64,000 bases of DNA from Zeugodacus cucurbitae (GCF_028554725.1 NC_071670.1:186001-250000); one strand, 5' to 3'; shown: positions 1 through 12,841, numbered from the stretch's first letter. The notes: generated from the letters alone by a model not told the origin. Translations and numbers: made by a program.

Positions 1-18
1 GTATGTTATTGAATATAC

Positions 19-3000
19 CTTGACTTGCCGCTGCCGCAGAAGCAGCCGCTGCACCGCCTCCACCTTTTTCTGGTCCGGCAACACCTTCAGCGATAAGCAT
101 ATTATCTAAACGCATTAACTGTGGATCTGGTGGCTCTTCCTCTTGCGTATTGCGAATGGAGAGGACTACATAGGGAAACATTTTGAATTATTAAATAATA
201 AACTATAGGTATTTATTTATAAATTTAATAAGTACATTTTTATAATGTTTAACTAAGTATCAAAAACAAATTATTGATATTTCACTCAGATTAATAAATG
301 TTTGTCATGTTTACAGCTTTAGCTCAAAAAATTATCCTTTAGCGAAAAGTATTTTGAAACTGTTAAACTCAGCCAAACACAATTCTCATTACACTTAGGC
401 TATATGTATATTGTATAGTTGTTATACAACTCAAGTTAAATTTTTTAGAGTAGAAACAGAGACAAAAACATGAAAAAAGAACAAATAGCCTAATGAGAGA
501 GTATATCATCTGGAAACAATTTTGTTTTGTTTTTTGCTTTATATATATTACCTCTGTACAAAAATTACTATGCAATTCACAAATTGCATTTGAACAATTA
601 CTCCAGAGGCTCGATTTTAATATTAAACAAAAAATTATCATTTTAGCGAAAAGTATTTTGAAACTGTTAAACTCAGCCAAACACAATTCTCATTACACTT
701 AGGCTATATGTATATTGTATAGTTGTAATACAACTCAACTTAAATTTTTTAGAGTAGAAACAGAGACAAAAAACATGAAACAAGAACAAATAGCCTAATG
801 AGAGAGTATATAATCTGGAAACAATTTTGTTTTGTTTTTTGCTTTATATATATTACCTCTGTACAAAAATTACTATGCAATTCACAAATTGCATTTGAAC
901 AATTACTCCAGAGGCTCGATTTTAATATTAATTCAAACCTTGAATTCCAGAAATGCGCATAAAATATAAATAATTTTGTTTCGTTTCTTCGAAATAAAAA
1001 TAAACAAAATAAGAATTCAATGCTACAGATGTTGCCAACATTTCATTCATAGCTAGTAACAAGGTGCGCATAAGGCAACATCCTCTACCATTATATCGTT
1101 TACATAGCCCACACCCAAATCATTTTATCTAAAACTTGTGCGAAATAGCCCGCCAACATTGAGAATGAACATCCGCAAAAGCAAAAATACGCTTACTATC
1201 CATATTCAAGGGATGAACAAAGCATTGTCTAGAAAAAGACGCACAGACAAGAAATACAAACGTATCATAACCCCAACCATCGGCACGTACGGCACGCAGG
1301 AATGGTCCCTGAGCTCGCAAAGTAGTTGTGTGCCAATTTAAGATTAGATTAAAAAACTTTAGCATTCGTTTTCTTACGGTATCCTTTTGTGTGCTACTAT
1401 AGATTCGCATTACCATGCCTGTGTTTTCGAATGTTACATATTTATACTATATAGCAAAGGATGCACAGGCAATGAAGCACACGCTATAAGTTACCAAAAA
1501 TACTTAAATGCTGTGTAGAAAATATGCTATAATTGGCCAGGAAAAATTTAGACCGAAAGTCATTCTACAGAATTTAAAGTAATACAACTTTAAATACGGA
1601 TAATTTTTATAATATTCATTTAACCAAACCAACCGCAATTTATTGGATTCTTCAATTGAGTAGAGCATATTATTAATAACAAACATACCAATAAGCGCTC
1701 ATTCGTACAATCGTAATTGTAGAGCATTATATACATACATACATGCATTCATATAACAAATAAACAAATGAGGTATATAGTTTATTCGCATATTCAGGTG
1801 ATATTTTAAGCAACTTTATGGGAAAGCATTGTCGCGTTAATATAAATTCAGTCACAGCGAGAAGGCGCGACAATATTTAACATTACATGCTATTTACATA
1901 TGTCTCTTGAAACTGTTCGAAGGCAGTAGGCATTGAATATTAAACCGGATCGATGCTGCAGAGTCGCGATTGTGAACTTTAGTTTGAACGATACAAGCAG
2001 AGAAGTAATGAATAAACATTTAAAACAACTTCTTGATTTGAACATCACTACACATTTAAGTAATTGCAGGATGCAGAGACAAAGATTCGTATTCGCACAC
2101 TTTTCTTTTAAATTCTTCATTAAACAGTTAAAAGATGTAAAGGGTTGACAACCAAAGGTGTGGTGAAAGCAGTAAAGCTGAGCACTTGGCATTAGTTCAG
2201 AATAGAAGACTATTCACTATAAATGAGGAGTGTGAGGGAGTACATTTAAATGGTATAGAAACTGAGACATTTATTTAATAATAATATTCTAATTTATATG
2301 CTTTGAACAGTTTTGTGTGATCCAAAATTTACTTTTGAAATGAATCTAACAATATTTTTACTTTTGCTAGTTAATTTTAATAAGTATACATTTTATTGTT
2401 AAAAAAATTTCGAAAAATGGATTAATATATTAAAAACAAACAACAACGCATACATCCACACAATTTAATTACACGGTAAACATACTCTCTTTATAGTGTA
2501 TATTTTATCGGTTAATTTTCATGAACCACCAAAACTTGTACTATATCTTTGTTATAACCTGCTGCTTTAACTTTTGCTCTTAAATTCGGTTTAGTAATAC
2601 CTATGTACGTAAGAAAATTGTCAATTGTGATTCCTACGACAGTGCGGTTGACCCATTCAAAACACATGTTACATTTTCAATAAAGTCTCATAAGCTCTCA
2701 TTTCGCCAATGAAAATATGAATAATAGGGGTTGTAGCATGAAGATTTAAATACTCTATAGAATATTACAATGTGGGACGTTCGGAACGTGCTTTGCATTT
2801 TATGAACACATGCAACAAAGCAAATATGTTTTGTTTTGTGCAAGCACCAAATTGTAGTAGGCAACTATGTAGATTAATGAAAACCAACAAACAATTATTG
2901 TTTATGCTGATATCAGTCTCAGAAATTTTAATTATAACTTACAAATTATAAAAGACAAAACAATTGATAAAAATAAATTTTCACTTACCGGTTTTCTCCT

Positions 3001-3253
3001 TAATCTCACACAGTACTGAAAATAAAGCCGGCTTCATACGATGACAGTTTAAAGTGTGTTTTCTTGCCTGCGCTTCATCCAACGATTGCTCGGAAATACT
3101 CATGATCTGCTGCAGAATTTCACCAATATCTTTCTGTTTACGAACTTCATTTTCATTACCAGTATTTTGACCATCATCCTGGCCTGGCATTCCATAGGCT
3201 TGCGGAGCCATCATACCGCCCGTATGAGCCATCATACGATTGGGATCTTCCAT
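19..3253 (-). CDS. exd: Extradenticle (PBX-type TALE homeodomain protein), first two coding exons; gene continues off the left edge
   Basis: Coding exons are 2989-3253 (ATG at 3253, 88 codons plus one base) and 19-165. They are joined across an intron at 166-2988 with a clean donor (CCG|GTAAGT) and acceptor (TATGTAG|TCC). The N-terminus begins MEDPNRMMAHTGGMM and runs into the PBC-A block, with DIGEILQQIMSISEQSLDEA, then CHRMKPALFSVLCEIKEKT; the second exon continues VLSIRNTQEEEPPDPQLMRL and ends in an Ala/Gly-rich linker. This matches Drosophila Exd/vertebrate PBX closely. The family binds DNA with Hox proteins, and the PBC-A region binds Homothorax/Meis, which controls nuclear import. The homeodomain (PBC-B and TALE) must lie left of position 1. 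The reading frame leaves exon 2 in phase 1 at position 19. A possible 5' UTR acceptor lies about 30 bases upstream of the ATG. Identity is very secure; only completeness is lacking. Confidence 0.97.
326..930. repeat. Tandem duplication, two copies of a ~305-bp unit, in the first exd coding intron
   Basis: Unit 1 is about 326-625 and unit 2 about 631-930. Landmarks recur at a spacing of 304-305 bases, for example AGCGAAAAGTATTTTG at 341 and 645, and the end GGCTCGATTTTAATATTA at 625 and 930. Only a few substitutions and single-base indels separate the copies, so the duplication is recent. Each copy contains short inverted segments (CTCATTA...AGGCTAT and ATAGCCTAATGAG). No coding potential is convincing: ORFs here arise simply because the unit repeats. 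It is probably a local duplication; a MITE origin is possible. Confidence 0.93.
931..2988. other. Remainder of the large exd intron, no gene seen
   Basis: This AT-rich intronic sequence contains short ORFs on both strands with no recognisable domains or splice structure. Short ACAT runs occur near 1731-1745. It may hold regulatory elements, but none can be identified by eye. Confidence 0.6.
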
Positions 3254-4241
3254 ATTGTATCCCGCCGCAATGCTTAAATGCCGTATCTAAATATCGCAAA
3301 AATACACTAAACTTTAAATACTGTCTCAATCATATAACGTTTGTTCAAATAACGTAGTGCATGTATATTTACTTATGTATGTAAATGTATATTTAAATTA
3401 TTTGCGAAAATAACGTTATTGAATATTCTTACTAGAAGGAAAGCAAAGCGCGTACGTTGCACTGTCAACGAGTCTCAATTGTAAACTAAAGTCAAAACCG
3501 ATTATTGGGCAACATCCAAGCTAACAAAATAGATACATATGTTATTCACATGCCTGCTCTCTCGATGCTCAGCTCTCAGCTCAATGCTGTTGATATATAC
3601 TCTTAAAATTAAATGAATCAGATGCGCCACAATTGCTTGGCTACTCTCATCTCCTGACAAAAAAACGTAATCAGATGAACAAAAGATTTTACATTATGTT
3701 TATGAGTATCTAATTGTTTTAATTTCAAGGATACAACACATGACGGTAGTTTTCGTTATAGCTACTTGAAACACAGCGTTGATAGAAGGACACTAGTTGC
3801 CCTCTCTTAATAAATATAACCGTTCTGTCCCTAAAACGATAATTACTTATTGTTTGTAAGGGAACTTTGCCTGTGGTCTATAGTATTTTACATTAAAGGA
3901 CACATGTTTAAATCATGATAACTTCGAAATGATATATTTTTTATGTTAGTCCATTCTTAGTGTTTTTCGTTTGCGATACAGTAACGGGCAAAATAATATC
4001 ATTATACCATGAACAAAATATATCATATTTATTTATTAAAAAACAGCACATAATTTTGTATCTAGTCATAAACTTCTTTATTTTCTATCAGCTGATTTCT
4101 ATAGACAGAAGGAGACAACAAAATAGGACTTCTTAATTTGTGTATATTAATTAACATCGAATCATTAATATTAATATTAATATAGCGTTAAGCTTTCCAG
4201 AGGCATGAGGTAGAGTTCATTGATGAAAACATTTATATGTA

Positions 4242-4722
4242 CAATGGAACTTCTCTAACTCGAATCACAATAATGCACAAAAAAACTTCGAGTTAGAGAG
4301 ACTTTGAGTTATAGAATTTTCATTAAAACATACAATTTTTCAAAAACTGTTAAATGTAGGTTCATACCCAGCTTTATTTATTTACTTCGCATAAAGCTTT
4401 ATGTATATAGGTTAAACATGTATTCTGTAATTTTGTTTGTTACAGTTTGCAATTGTTTGGCTCATGACGTCTGTACCCTATGACTTAGTTATATGACTTT
4501 GCATTCCTTAAATGTAAAATCATATGTTTTATTTGCCTCCATACGATATATAGGAACTCTTTTCAAATTCTGCCTCGATAGTAAAATTTTAAAATTTGTA
4601 TTTTATATATATATGGAAGGAAATTTGCATGGAATTTGATTTCTAACCGCTGTTGCCAATTCAAAAGATCGAGTTATGGAGATCTTCGAGTTATAGAAGT
4701 TCAAGTTATGGAAGTTCCACTG
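4242..4722. mobile_element. Non-autonomous pogo/Tigger-like MITE (~481 bp)
   Basis: The left end (CAATGGAACTTC..., 4242-4264) and the inverted right end (CAGTGGAACTTCC..., reading down from 4722) match at about 19 of 23 positions. The subterminal zones carry repeats of a ~16-base unit containing CGAGTTATAGAAGTT: on the right at roughly 4670-4717, and near the left end in both orientations (4250-4264 and 4286-4314). Termini starting CAGT with such subterminal repeats are typical of the pogo branch of Tc1/mariner elements. No transposase ORF lies inside, so it would depend on a partner in trans. A TA lies directly left of the left end; the right flank is TTTA, so the target duplication has decayed or the boundary is off by a few bases. 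Confidence 0.72.
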
Positions 4723-6601
4723 TTTATACTTAATCTTCACCTTTGATTTTATTATACTCAATTTTTGTAGAACAATGCGAACCATCTAGATCCTACTCTT
4801 GCCCTCCCATGTTGGTAATTAAACTTCCTATGGACTTACAGCATTTAAATTTGACTTATGTAACCATATACGAACAGTGATTTTTATTGGTAAGGTATAA
4901 TTTCCTCCACCTCTAGAACAATAACAAATTAGGTTGAGGAATTGGAACGAATTATGTTAGGTGTACACTGATTTGCCAGGTAGAACATTTGCCATTATTA
5001 TCTATGTCATTTCTCACATTTGTACAAATAAAATTGAGGTATTAACTTTACTATCCTTTATATATTATGATAAATACGCTATTTTATTTACGTTGCAAAA
5101 CCTTTCATTTCACAAAGAATCAGCAACAGTTGATACATTAAATTATATTGATAACAAGGCTGTTCAAATTGGGAACCTTAAATTTTGTATTACATGTATC
5201 CTTCTAAGTCTAAAATAAGAAAATGCGATTCTCCACACATTTAAAATGTTATTTAAATTGGGTGTGGTTTATCCAAAATGTTTGGAAACATTTCTTTCAT
5301 AAAATTCGAGTTCATACAAAAGCCGTCGGTTGAGTAAAGGTGGTAATTGTTGAAGCTTAGATTAAGGAAAAGTTTTGGATTTGTGATTCGCCGATACTCC
5401 ATAACAACAATTTATGTACGTTTTAGCTCTTCGTCACACACTCAGTGACTTTTTATATATCATTTAGAAAAACTTAAAGTCAAAATGGTCTGTGAAATTT
5501 TAATATATTAGAGGTAACCTGCGCAATCCACTCTATCCATTTGGAATACACATTTACTTACGTATATACATATGCAATGTGTATTCATTTTTAATATATA
5601 TACTTATTATATTTCAATTGTTTTACTTACATTTATAGGAATTGTGTGAAATCAGAATGATGGAAAACTGAAAATTGGAAATTGTAGGCTATTTAAAAAG
5701 GTGAAATAGTATAAAAACTAAATATTTTAAGTAGATGAATTATACTATGTACACAAACAAGTGCATTTGTAACCGCTGAAGAAAATAGATAGAGAAAAAT
5801 CATACGAAACGAGGGGAGGAAAACGCGAAAACTATGTCCGAAAACGTTTGTTGTTTCACTTCTTTTCTTATAGTATTAACACTAAACTTATATAGAACCA
5901 CAGATTTTTTTGTTTTTATAACTTTTGAAACTATTCTGGTTTGGTAAAGTTTACCCAAAATAATTTTTACTAACCAGATATTATCAATAAAATTTTAACC
6001 ACACGACAAAGCAGAAATAGCAGAGCAGCAATTGGAAATCGTCTCAAAGTATTGCCAGCTTCAATGTTGTTAATGTTGTCAGAATAAAATCCATACAATT
6101 TGGTGATGCCACATCAAAACTTGAAAGTATAAAAAAAATCTATTACATTTAAAAGTACCTAAAACTCACCTTGCAAGTATTACTGTACCACCTACCTCCC
6201 GTGCGAAAACCTTTTTCCAAATGTATTTCTTATTAAATAATAATACAAAATATTAGCTTTGTTAAATACACCTGTTTTCCTATTCATTAAAAGAATAATT
6301 TATTTTTAATATATTTTATGAAGTTGGACATGCTTTATTGCCCAAACCTGTCGCATGAAACATATTTTATACAATCTTTATATCTTAAAATCAACTATAT
6401 TATATTTTAATATTTACTTATATTGTTACAATCTCAATGCAATTACATGTTCTTGCCATCTAATTAGTCTACTTACAACTTTAAATAATGTAATGTTTCA
6501 CAAAAATGTAATTAATTCTATTCATTAGCTTCTATGAAATATCAGGCTAAGCCGAAAATCCCGAAGTTGTCAAGTCACCATTGGTGTCTAGTGGTCCATG
6601 A

Positions 6602-6607
6602 TTTATT
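6602..6607 (-). terminator. Candidate Raf polyadenylation signal (AATAAA)
   Basis: AATAAA on the minus strand, about 345 bases past the Raf stop codon. Another copy lies near 6300. Which one is used cannot be told from sequence. Confidence 0.35.
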
Positions 6608-6950
6608 GAATTCATTGAAAAGAACAAACCGGAGCGAACTTATAGTTAACTGTTTGCTCAGAAAAATTCCTGAAAACGGGTTGAAGAATATTTCTGTACT
6701 AATACAATAACTGTATTTGTATATTAACTCATAATCTATTTTAGCTCAGACTTGGAGAAAAGTAAATATTATTTTAAGTATCTGTTGTGTCCATCAACAA
6801 AGGCCCACAGATTTTTAAATATATATAGTTTAAACTTTCTTTGCCCTTTGTTTCATAGTCAAGGTTACGTACACAAGTTTCCAGAGTTCATAAGGGATAT
6901 CGTCTGTCCCGCATTTTGGTTATCACAATAGTAATATCGGATCAGCATCG

Positions 6951-9334
6951 CTAGATATTACCCGCACTATTATAAAACTGGAAATTGCTGAAGTTAACTG
7001 GAGTTTTAGGACTGGGGCATTGATAGAAATCTTCACTATGCAACTGTGTTTGCGTCATATTTGGTTCACTAGCACTGCGGTGAATTTTCGGCATTGCTCT
7101 TAACATAGTTTCCAACATGTTCAGTAGTGGTCGAAATAGTGGGCGGTCGTTTCGATCATATTTAATGCAATCCTCGGCCAGACGTTTCAAAGCCTGTGGG
7201 GCATCTGCACGCACTTTAGTCATATCAGGTCGTAGCAATCCCCTCCCAACCATAAACAAAATTTGGTCTTTGTTGTTGATATGACTATATGGTAAACATT
7301 CAGCTAATAGCTCGTATATAACAATACCAAAGGCATAAACATCCGATTGGAAAGAGTAAGGATTCTGTTCTTGCATGCGTATCACTTCCGGAGCCATCCA
7401 TAAAATACTGCCAGTAGGTTGATTAGCTTGCTTTTCTCCAGACCAGCGCGTCTTTGCAGTGGCCAAACCGAAATCGCCTATCTTTACAGACAAATCTTCA
7501 TGTAAAAATATATTGTTAGATTTTAGATCCCTAAAAACATTAAAAAATTATAGATGTAAATAAATTTCGAATAACTAAAAGCAGAATTATATATATACCT
7601 ATGAATGATATTTTTTGCATGGAGATAATCCATTCCTTGCGCAACTTGTCTGCCGATGTCAATTAATGTGTTAAGTTTAAACTTGGTTTCATTTACGTGT
7701 ATATGTTTATAAAGACTAGAACCTTCACACCATTGAGTTACAATTGCTAATGACGGTTTAGAGACACAACCCATAAACAAAAGTATATTGCAATGTCGCG
7801 TCTTTTTTAACATAGCGACTTCATTTTTAAATGCCTGCAGTTGAACAGGACTTGGAGTTTTCACATTCAGTGTTTTCACAGCCACAGGACCATGCCAATG
7901 AGCTTTATACACTGTTCCAAAAGATCCAGAACCAATTCTTGGCCCAATCAATATTTCCTCCGCTTGAATATTCTAAAATGTAAAGAACTGTGCGATTAAA
8001 TTTACTATTTACATTTGAATTTTAAAAAATCCTACCCAATTTTCTTCAGAACCTTTTCCGTCACGGGGCGACAATAGATTTTTATTGCTTTCGTCCGCAG
8101 ACCGAGCTCTTTGTCGCTTTATTGTTTTCAACGTGCCGGTGGGTGAGGCCTGTGTTGAGTTAGGATGATCGCTGCCTGGATGCTGTAATTAAATTATTAT
8201 ATTAATATTGACATTTACATTTTTATTACTGCAGGGGTAACCTGTAGAGGAACATGGTTCTGCACTAAACAACGTTGTGCTTCTGTTAATGGTCGATTTA
8301 TACAAACATTCGGAGCCGAGTTTGAGCGATCTTGTTGACTAATTGTGCGAGGGTGTCTTCCTTGACTTAATACTGCATTCCTCCCTGGATGTAATATTCC
8401 AACAAAATTTTCGGGGTTTTGCGCCAAAAGTCGTTGATAATACGAAATATCCATAGGAAATTGTTGACAAAGTGTAGGTACTTTATCAGAGCATCTTTGA
8501 TGGAACCGAAAATTGCACTGGCTGCAGTAAAAACCACTAAACAGCAAACGACGACAGCCCTCACAAAAAGCCAATGAAAAAAATGTCTTTCTTATAAACT
8601 GGTGGGATATATGAGTCATTATTGGACATTTATCCAACAATCGTACATAAATTTCTTCCACCATAAGTGAGCTAATATCAGTGTCCCATGGAATAATACT
8701 ACGCCCACTATCGGTTGCAGAAACTTCACACATATCTGGCTTAAGTTGTCGTAATTTAAGCGCTTTCATAAGGGCATCACGTAATCGGACACCTGGTACA
8801 ACTTCAACAGATGTTCGCTGTTGATTAGGCAAATGAGCTCGCAGCAGCACTTTTGGTGGCCGAGTCAAAGTACTGCATCGACTTCCGTTATTACTGTTTG
8901 CCGCATAAGAATCCGTCTAAATATTAAAAAAATATACTCAAATGAAATCAAATCTATCACATTGCAAACGCCATTCATAGACTTACCATATCAATTGATG
9001 CTAAATGTGTATGTTGATGATTCTGATATTGAGGTTGGTGATTACTAAATTCATGCTGGCTTTTTTGTTGATCAATTTTGTTTGCTTCTTCTTCCTGGCT
9101 ACTAAGTTGCTCGATAAGTTCATGTTCCTTTACATATAAGTCATGAAGTTTTGAAGTAAGTTCTTGATATTCTGTTATGTACATTGGTGGCGGTTCTTGT
9201 AAATTTGCAAATTTTGCATTAAGGGCATCTATATTTTCACGTGTAACATGTATTACAGATTGAACATTTTGGAGCTCATCGGCGAGAGGATCGAATAAAT
9301 CCCCACTGTCGTCGGTAGAAGAAGTGCTAGACAT
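6951..9334 (-). CDS. Raf: Raf serine/threonine kinase (pole hole), complete, 711 aa in five coding exons
   Basis: Coding exons are 8987-9334, 8230-8916, 8036-8182, 7599-7972 and 6951-7530; all junctions are GT-AG and in frame (2136 nt). The product is the MAP3K that couples Ras-GTP at the membrane to MEK. Domains in order: a coiled N-terminal region (1-116); a Ras-binding domain (about 137-210); and a C1 zinc domain with the complete ligand set H221, C234, C237, C247, C250, H255, C258, C266. A Ser-rich linker with RSNSAPNV follows, a 14-3-3-type site. The kinase domain has glycine loop GSGSFG (408-413), VAVK lysine 427, HRDLKSNN (518-525) and DFG (538-540). The C-terminal RSASEPN motif is the second 14-3-3 site. 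All catalytic residues are present and nothing appears broken. The ATG at 9334 gives MSSTSSTDDSGDLF, matching Drosophila Raf. Confidence 0.98.
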
Positions 9335-10518
9335 ATTGTCGTTCAGAATTTTAAAAATACCTTTTTGTGTTCACGCTAGAACTAATAAGAACACGACACT
9401 TCAATTCGATTATTCGATTGTAGTTATTGGTATGTAGTTTTAATTTTTAACTTTCACATCTACCCAACAAGGCAAATTCATGTTCCACAGTACTGCAAAC
9501 CAAAAATAATTGTGGTAATTAAATAATGTTTGTGTTTTGAGTATATATTAATTTATTATAATTTAAATGTTACCCAGCTTCTAAATGTTTTAATTCATCT
9601 TAAATGAAAACTAAAAAAAGTTTATGATCTTATTTTTTTAGTAATACAAATTCGCAAATAAGCCGGATTGTACTAAGAACTTGACAGGGTTGCAATAAAT
9701 TACTTTTTTTTATAAAAACTAATATTTTTAGGAACTTGCGTTGTCACGTAAGGTGAGATAATTTATTTATGGATAATGATAAAGAGATTCCTTACCACAT
9801 TTGCCAATCACGGGTGTGTGTGGGTTTATTCTAATTCCATCTATAAGTCAGCTGTTTTATTTTCTCTTAGATATGTATGATCAAGTTTACTTATACGAGT
9901 TATTTTTGTTGTTTTTCAAAGATTTTAGTTACTTTATATATTTCTACTTGGCGTTAAGTTCTTCGTAACTTCTAAATATTTTGAGTCAAATTAGGAATTT
10001 AAGTTACTGATCTTAGTACTTTGTTAAGTAGTTATTAAATGAAGATAATCATTCATAACTTGTATATGCTTATGTAGCTTTGAGCCTAATTGGCCTAATA
10101 GCACCAAACCAAATCGTTTAACTTATCAGAAATTCTTTGAAAACGCTCTAAATAAAATGCTTTAATCACTGCTTTACACTATTTAAAAGCATTATAATTA
10201 AATATTGTTGAATTATTTTTTCTTCTGATGGTATTGTGTGACATTGAATTTCCTCAAATATGTAACTCAACTTTGTTGTTGCTGTTGAAAATGCAGACTG
10301 CAAGGATACGACGAACAGGGTTGCTTATCTCGTATTTTCGCCTAACAGTAGAAGCAACGAATTATTTGCATATCACATTTACTCTACTATTATTTTTCTT
10401 ATAGTAGTAGCAACATTCTTTAAAACGTTTATCGTTTTATTTAAAAGAAAAATAATAGTTAAATTATTTTAATTCTGTCTATATTATACTATAAGATAAA
10501 AATTAAGTTGGTAGCGCA
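9335..10518. other. Raf upstream region / divergent intergenic space
   Basis: This is non-coding sequence between the Raf start (minus) and the first candidate plus-strand exons. It should contain the Raf 5' UTR and promoter. No core promoter motif stands out above the AT-rich background, and no gene is seen. Confidence 0.5.
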
Positions 10519-10625
10519 ATGAAATTTCCCGCTAAGTTCGACAGTACACTAATAGCGTCGTTCATATCTTCCGTGTTTTTGCATCTACAGTCCATTGGAT
10601 TTCGAAAATACGTTATCAATCGCGA
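10519..10625 (+). CDS. Candidate first coding exon of an unidentified small protein
   Basis: An ATG at 10519 opens 35 codons plus two bases, up to a good donor (CGCGA|GTGAGT). The peptide begins MKFPAKFDSTLIASFISSVF and continues HLQSIGFRKYVINR. It has one hydrophobic stretch and then basic residues, like a short membrane or mitochondrial leader. No continuation was found: its phase 2 end cannot join the exon at 13649 without a stop. It may be a first exon with an unrecognised partner, or chance. Confidence 0.3.
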
Positions 10626-10703
10626 GTGAGTAAATTTAAAGTTATAAAAATATTGTGGTATAATGTGTTAATAAATCATTGTACACTATATATTTAAAAA
10701 TAC

Positions 10704-10725
10704 ATGCTAACGGAAATGTTTGACG
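10704..10725 (+). CDS. Candidate 22-nt first exon that would fit the orphan exons at 13649 and 14190
   Basis: ATG CTA ACG GAA ATG TTT GAC G is followed by the donor GTAAGA and ends in phase 1, which is the phase required by the exon at 13649. Joined, it would encode MLTEMFD-V-QVDESPF. It competes with the Prp38B first exon (11159-11168), which also ends in phase 1. The assignment is speculative and rests only on phase and donor quality. Confidence 0.2.
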
Positions 10726-11158
10726 GTAAGAACAAATATTAGCGAACTGATAACCTCAAATATTTGGTCCGAAATTTTAGGCTTAGCTTGAATCCAATAT
10801 TATATGTATAGACCATTGAATATGGATAAGCCAAGGATAAATTACGTGTTAATTTTTATAAGCTATATATAAGCATTACATATTTATTTAATATATAGAT
10901 ATATACAAAGCCCTAAGATTTCATATATCTTCTAGAAACATTTTTACGAAGTCTAAACCTAGTGGCAGCACTAAAATTTAGAGCTTTGCTGAATATCTTC
11001 TTATTCCGCTGAATTCGTGGTTGTCGCGTTTTGTACATAATTTTTTTCGTCGTCAAACGTTTATGGTGTTTTATCGCGAGTTATGGAAATTAAAAGATTT
11101 TTTAATAAAAGTTGTTGAATAGGAATTGTATAGTGTGTGAGAAAAACTGCAAATCATA

Positions 11159-12841
11159 ATGGATGAAGGTAAGAAGAATAATCTCTATATTGGAGTTGCC
11201 CCTGATTGGAAGAGTTGAGCAACTTCTACTAGTGATCGGCATATGTGCAATTTAAATTGTGCCCATCATTTGTTATAATTTTAGTATGTTTTGTAGAATA
11301 TCAGCAGCAAACTTCGGCGGCGAAGAAAATTGGTAAACAGCATAATACTCTACCGCTATGGGGAAATGAAGCGACCATGAACCTTAATCCCCTTATTCTT
11401 GCGAACATACAGGGCTCTAGCTATTTCAAAGGTACGTCCCGAAAGGTACAGTAGCGAAATACTTCAGTTTTGTGTTTTATGTGTTTTTATAACATATTTA
11501 TTATATCGATAATTACAGTTCATCTATTCAAACTTAAAACTTATCATGAAGTTGTAGACGAGATTTATTACCAAGTAAAACACATGGAGCCCTGGGAACG
11601 AGGATCACGAAAAACGTCTGGACAAACTGGCATGTGTGGCGGAGTGAGTTTATGAAATGTAGTATTTCGTTTTATATATACACACTGCCTGCAAAAATTC
11701 AAAAAGCAGCAGTTAAGGAGTATTTATTTGCATGCTTAATGGCTTTTATCACTTTTTTAGGTGCGAGGAGTGGGCGCTGGCGGCATAGTATCAACGGCTT
11801 ACTGTTTATTGTATAAATTGTACACACTTAGGCTGACAAGAAAGCAGGTTAACGGACTTCTAAACCACACAGATTCACCCTATATAAGGGCTCTAGGTAG
11901 GTGGTAAGTCAATAGGTGTTAACAGCACCGTCATCACAATATCCAGATATATCAGATCAATCCAGTTCTGCTTTCGGAGGTATTATGCAAATGTAACATT
12001 TTTGGAGAAAATTTTGTGTACATCAAACAATTAAAACCATTATTTATTTTCAGGTTTTATGTACCTTAGATATACTCAACCGCCAGCTGATCTGTACGAT
12101 TGGTATGAAGATTATTTTCAAGATGAAGAGGAAATAGATGTAAAGGCTGGCGGTGGGCAGGTGAGTCGAGTGTATGAGTCAAAAAGTTCAAATACATTAA
12201 TTTTATATTAGTTCAATAACATAACATAACGTATTTTTTTTTATTTATCTCACGTAATACAGACTATAACTATCGGGCAAATGGTGTACCAATTTCTGAC
12301 CAAGCTCGATTGGTTTTCTACATTATTTCCCCGTATACCTGTCCCTATACAAAAGCAAATAGAAAAAAAGTTGGAGGAATATTGTCGCAAGAATAATATA
12401 AGTCAGCAGCAATTGAGTTCAGCTAGAAATTCGACATCCAATAGTGCAGGCGCAAATTATGAATATGATGACGTAGCTTATGATCGCAGAAGTGGTGGTG
12501 CAGGTAGCAGTCGGAGCAGACTTCCCGCAGCGGGTAGTGGAAATTATCGTGATGAACACGATGACCGGGATAACTACTCTAACAGAAGACGTGAAGAGTC
12601 ACCTTCAAATACATACCACAGCAGCAGGGATCGTGATCACTACCGAGAGAAGCACAAGAAGAAACATAAGCGCAAGCAGCATTCTAGAAGTAGAAGTCGT
12701 AGTCGAAGTCGGAGTCGAACTGAGCGGAAAAAAGATTTGGAGTGTGATAGGGACCGCGAACGTGAACGTGAACGAAATAGACCTAAGGAGAGAGATTACG
12801 AACGTCGTGGTCGTGACTATGAGGACCGTCGATATCGATAA
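11159..12841 (+). CDS. Prp38b: Pre-mRNA-splicing factor 38B-type protein (PRPF38B), 363 aa, six coding exons
   Basis: Coding exons are 11159-11168, 11297-11431, 11519-11643, 11761-11896, 12054-12160 and 12263-12841, all in frame (1092 nt). The PRP38 domain fills about residues 18-210, with landmarks LPLWGNE, TMNLNPLIL, FKLKTYHEVVDEIYY, GQTGMCGGVRGVG, TDSPYIRALGFMYLRYTQPP and FSTLFPRIPVP, all characteristic of the B paralogue. The family acts in the nucleus in spliceosome activation around the U4/U6.U5 tri-snRNP. The C-terminal third is low-complexity: Gly/Ser, then an Arg-Ser repeat tract and an Arg/Glu/Asp/Lys tract, as expected for an RS-like tail. The first coding exon is only 10 nt (MDE plus one base), then a short intron. 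The overlapping ORF in the RS-encoding exon is a shadow. The symbol is by family; the fly name was not checked. Confidence 0.93.

Larger units (their letters stand above)
3254..6950. other. Intergenic region: exd upstream side and Raf 3' side
   Basis: The region lies upstream of the exd ATG and downstream of the Raf stop. Both flanking genes point left, so it should hold the exd promoter on its left side and the Raf 3' UTR on its right. A MITE-like element sits at 4242-4722. No other supported gene was found. A sequence like an acceptor followed by a short 5' UTR lies just above the exd start (about 3254-3286). Confidence 0.6.

Noticed and set aside
369..702. Overlapping frames on both strands in the exd intron
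   Set aside because: They fall in the 305-bp tandem duplication and have no domain or splice support.
4603..4785. 60-codon minus-strand frame
   Set aside because: It overlaps the right end of the MITE and is made of its subterminal repeats.
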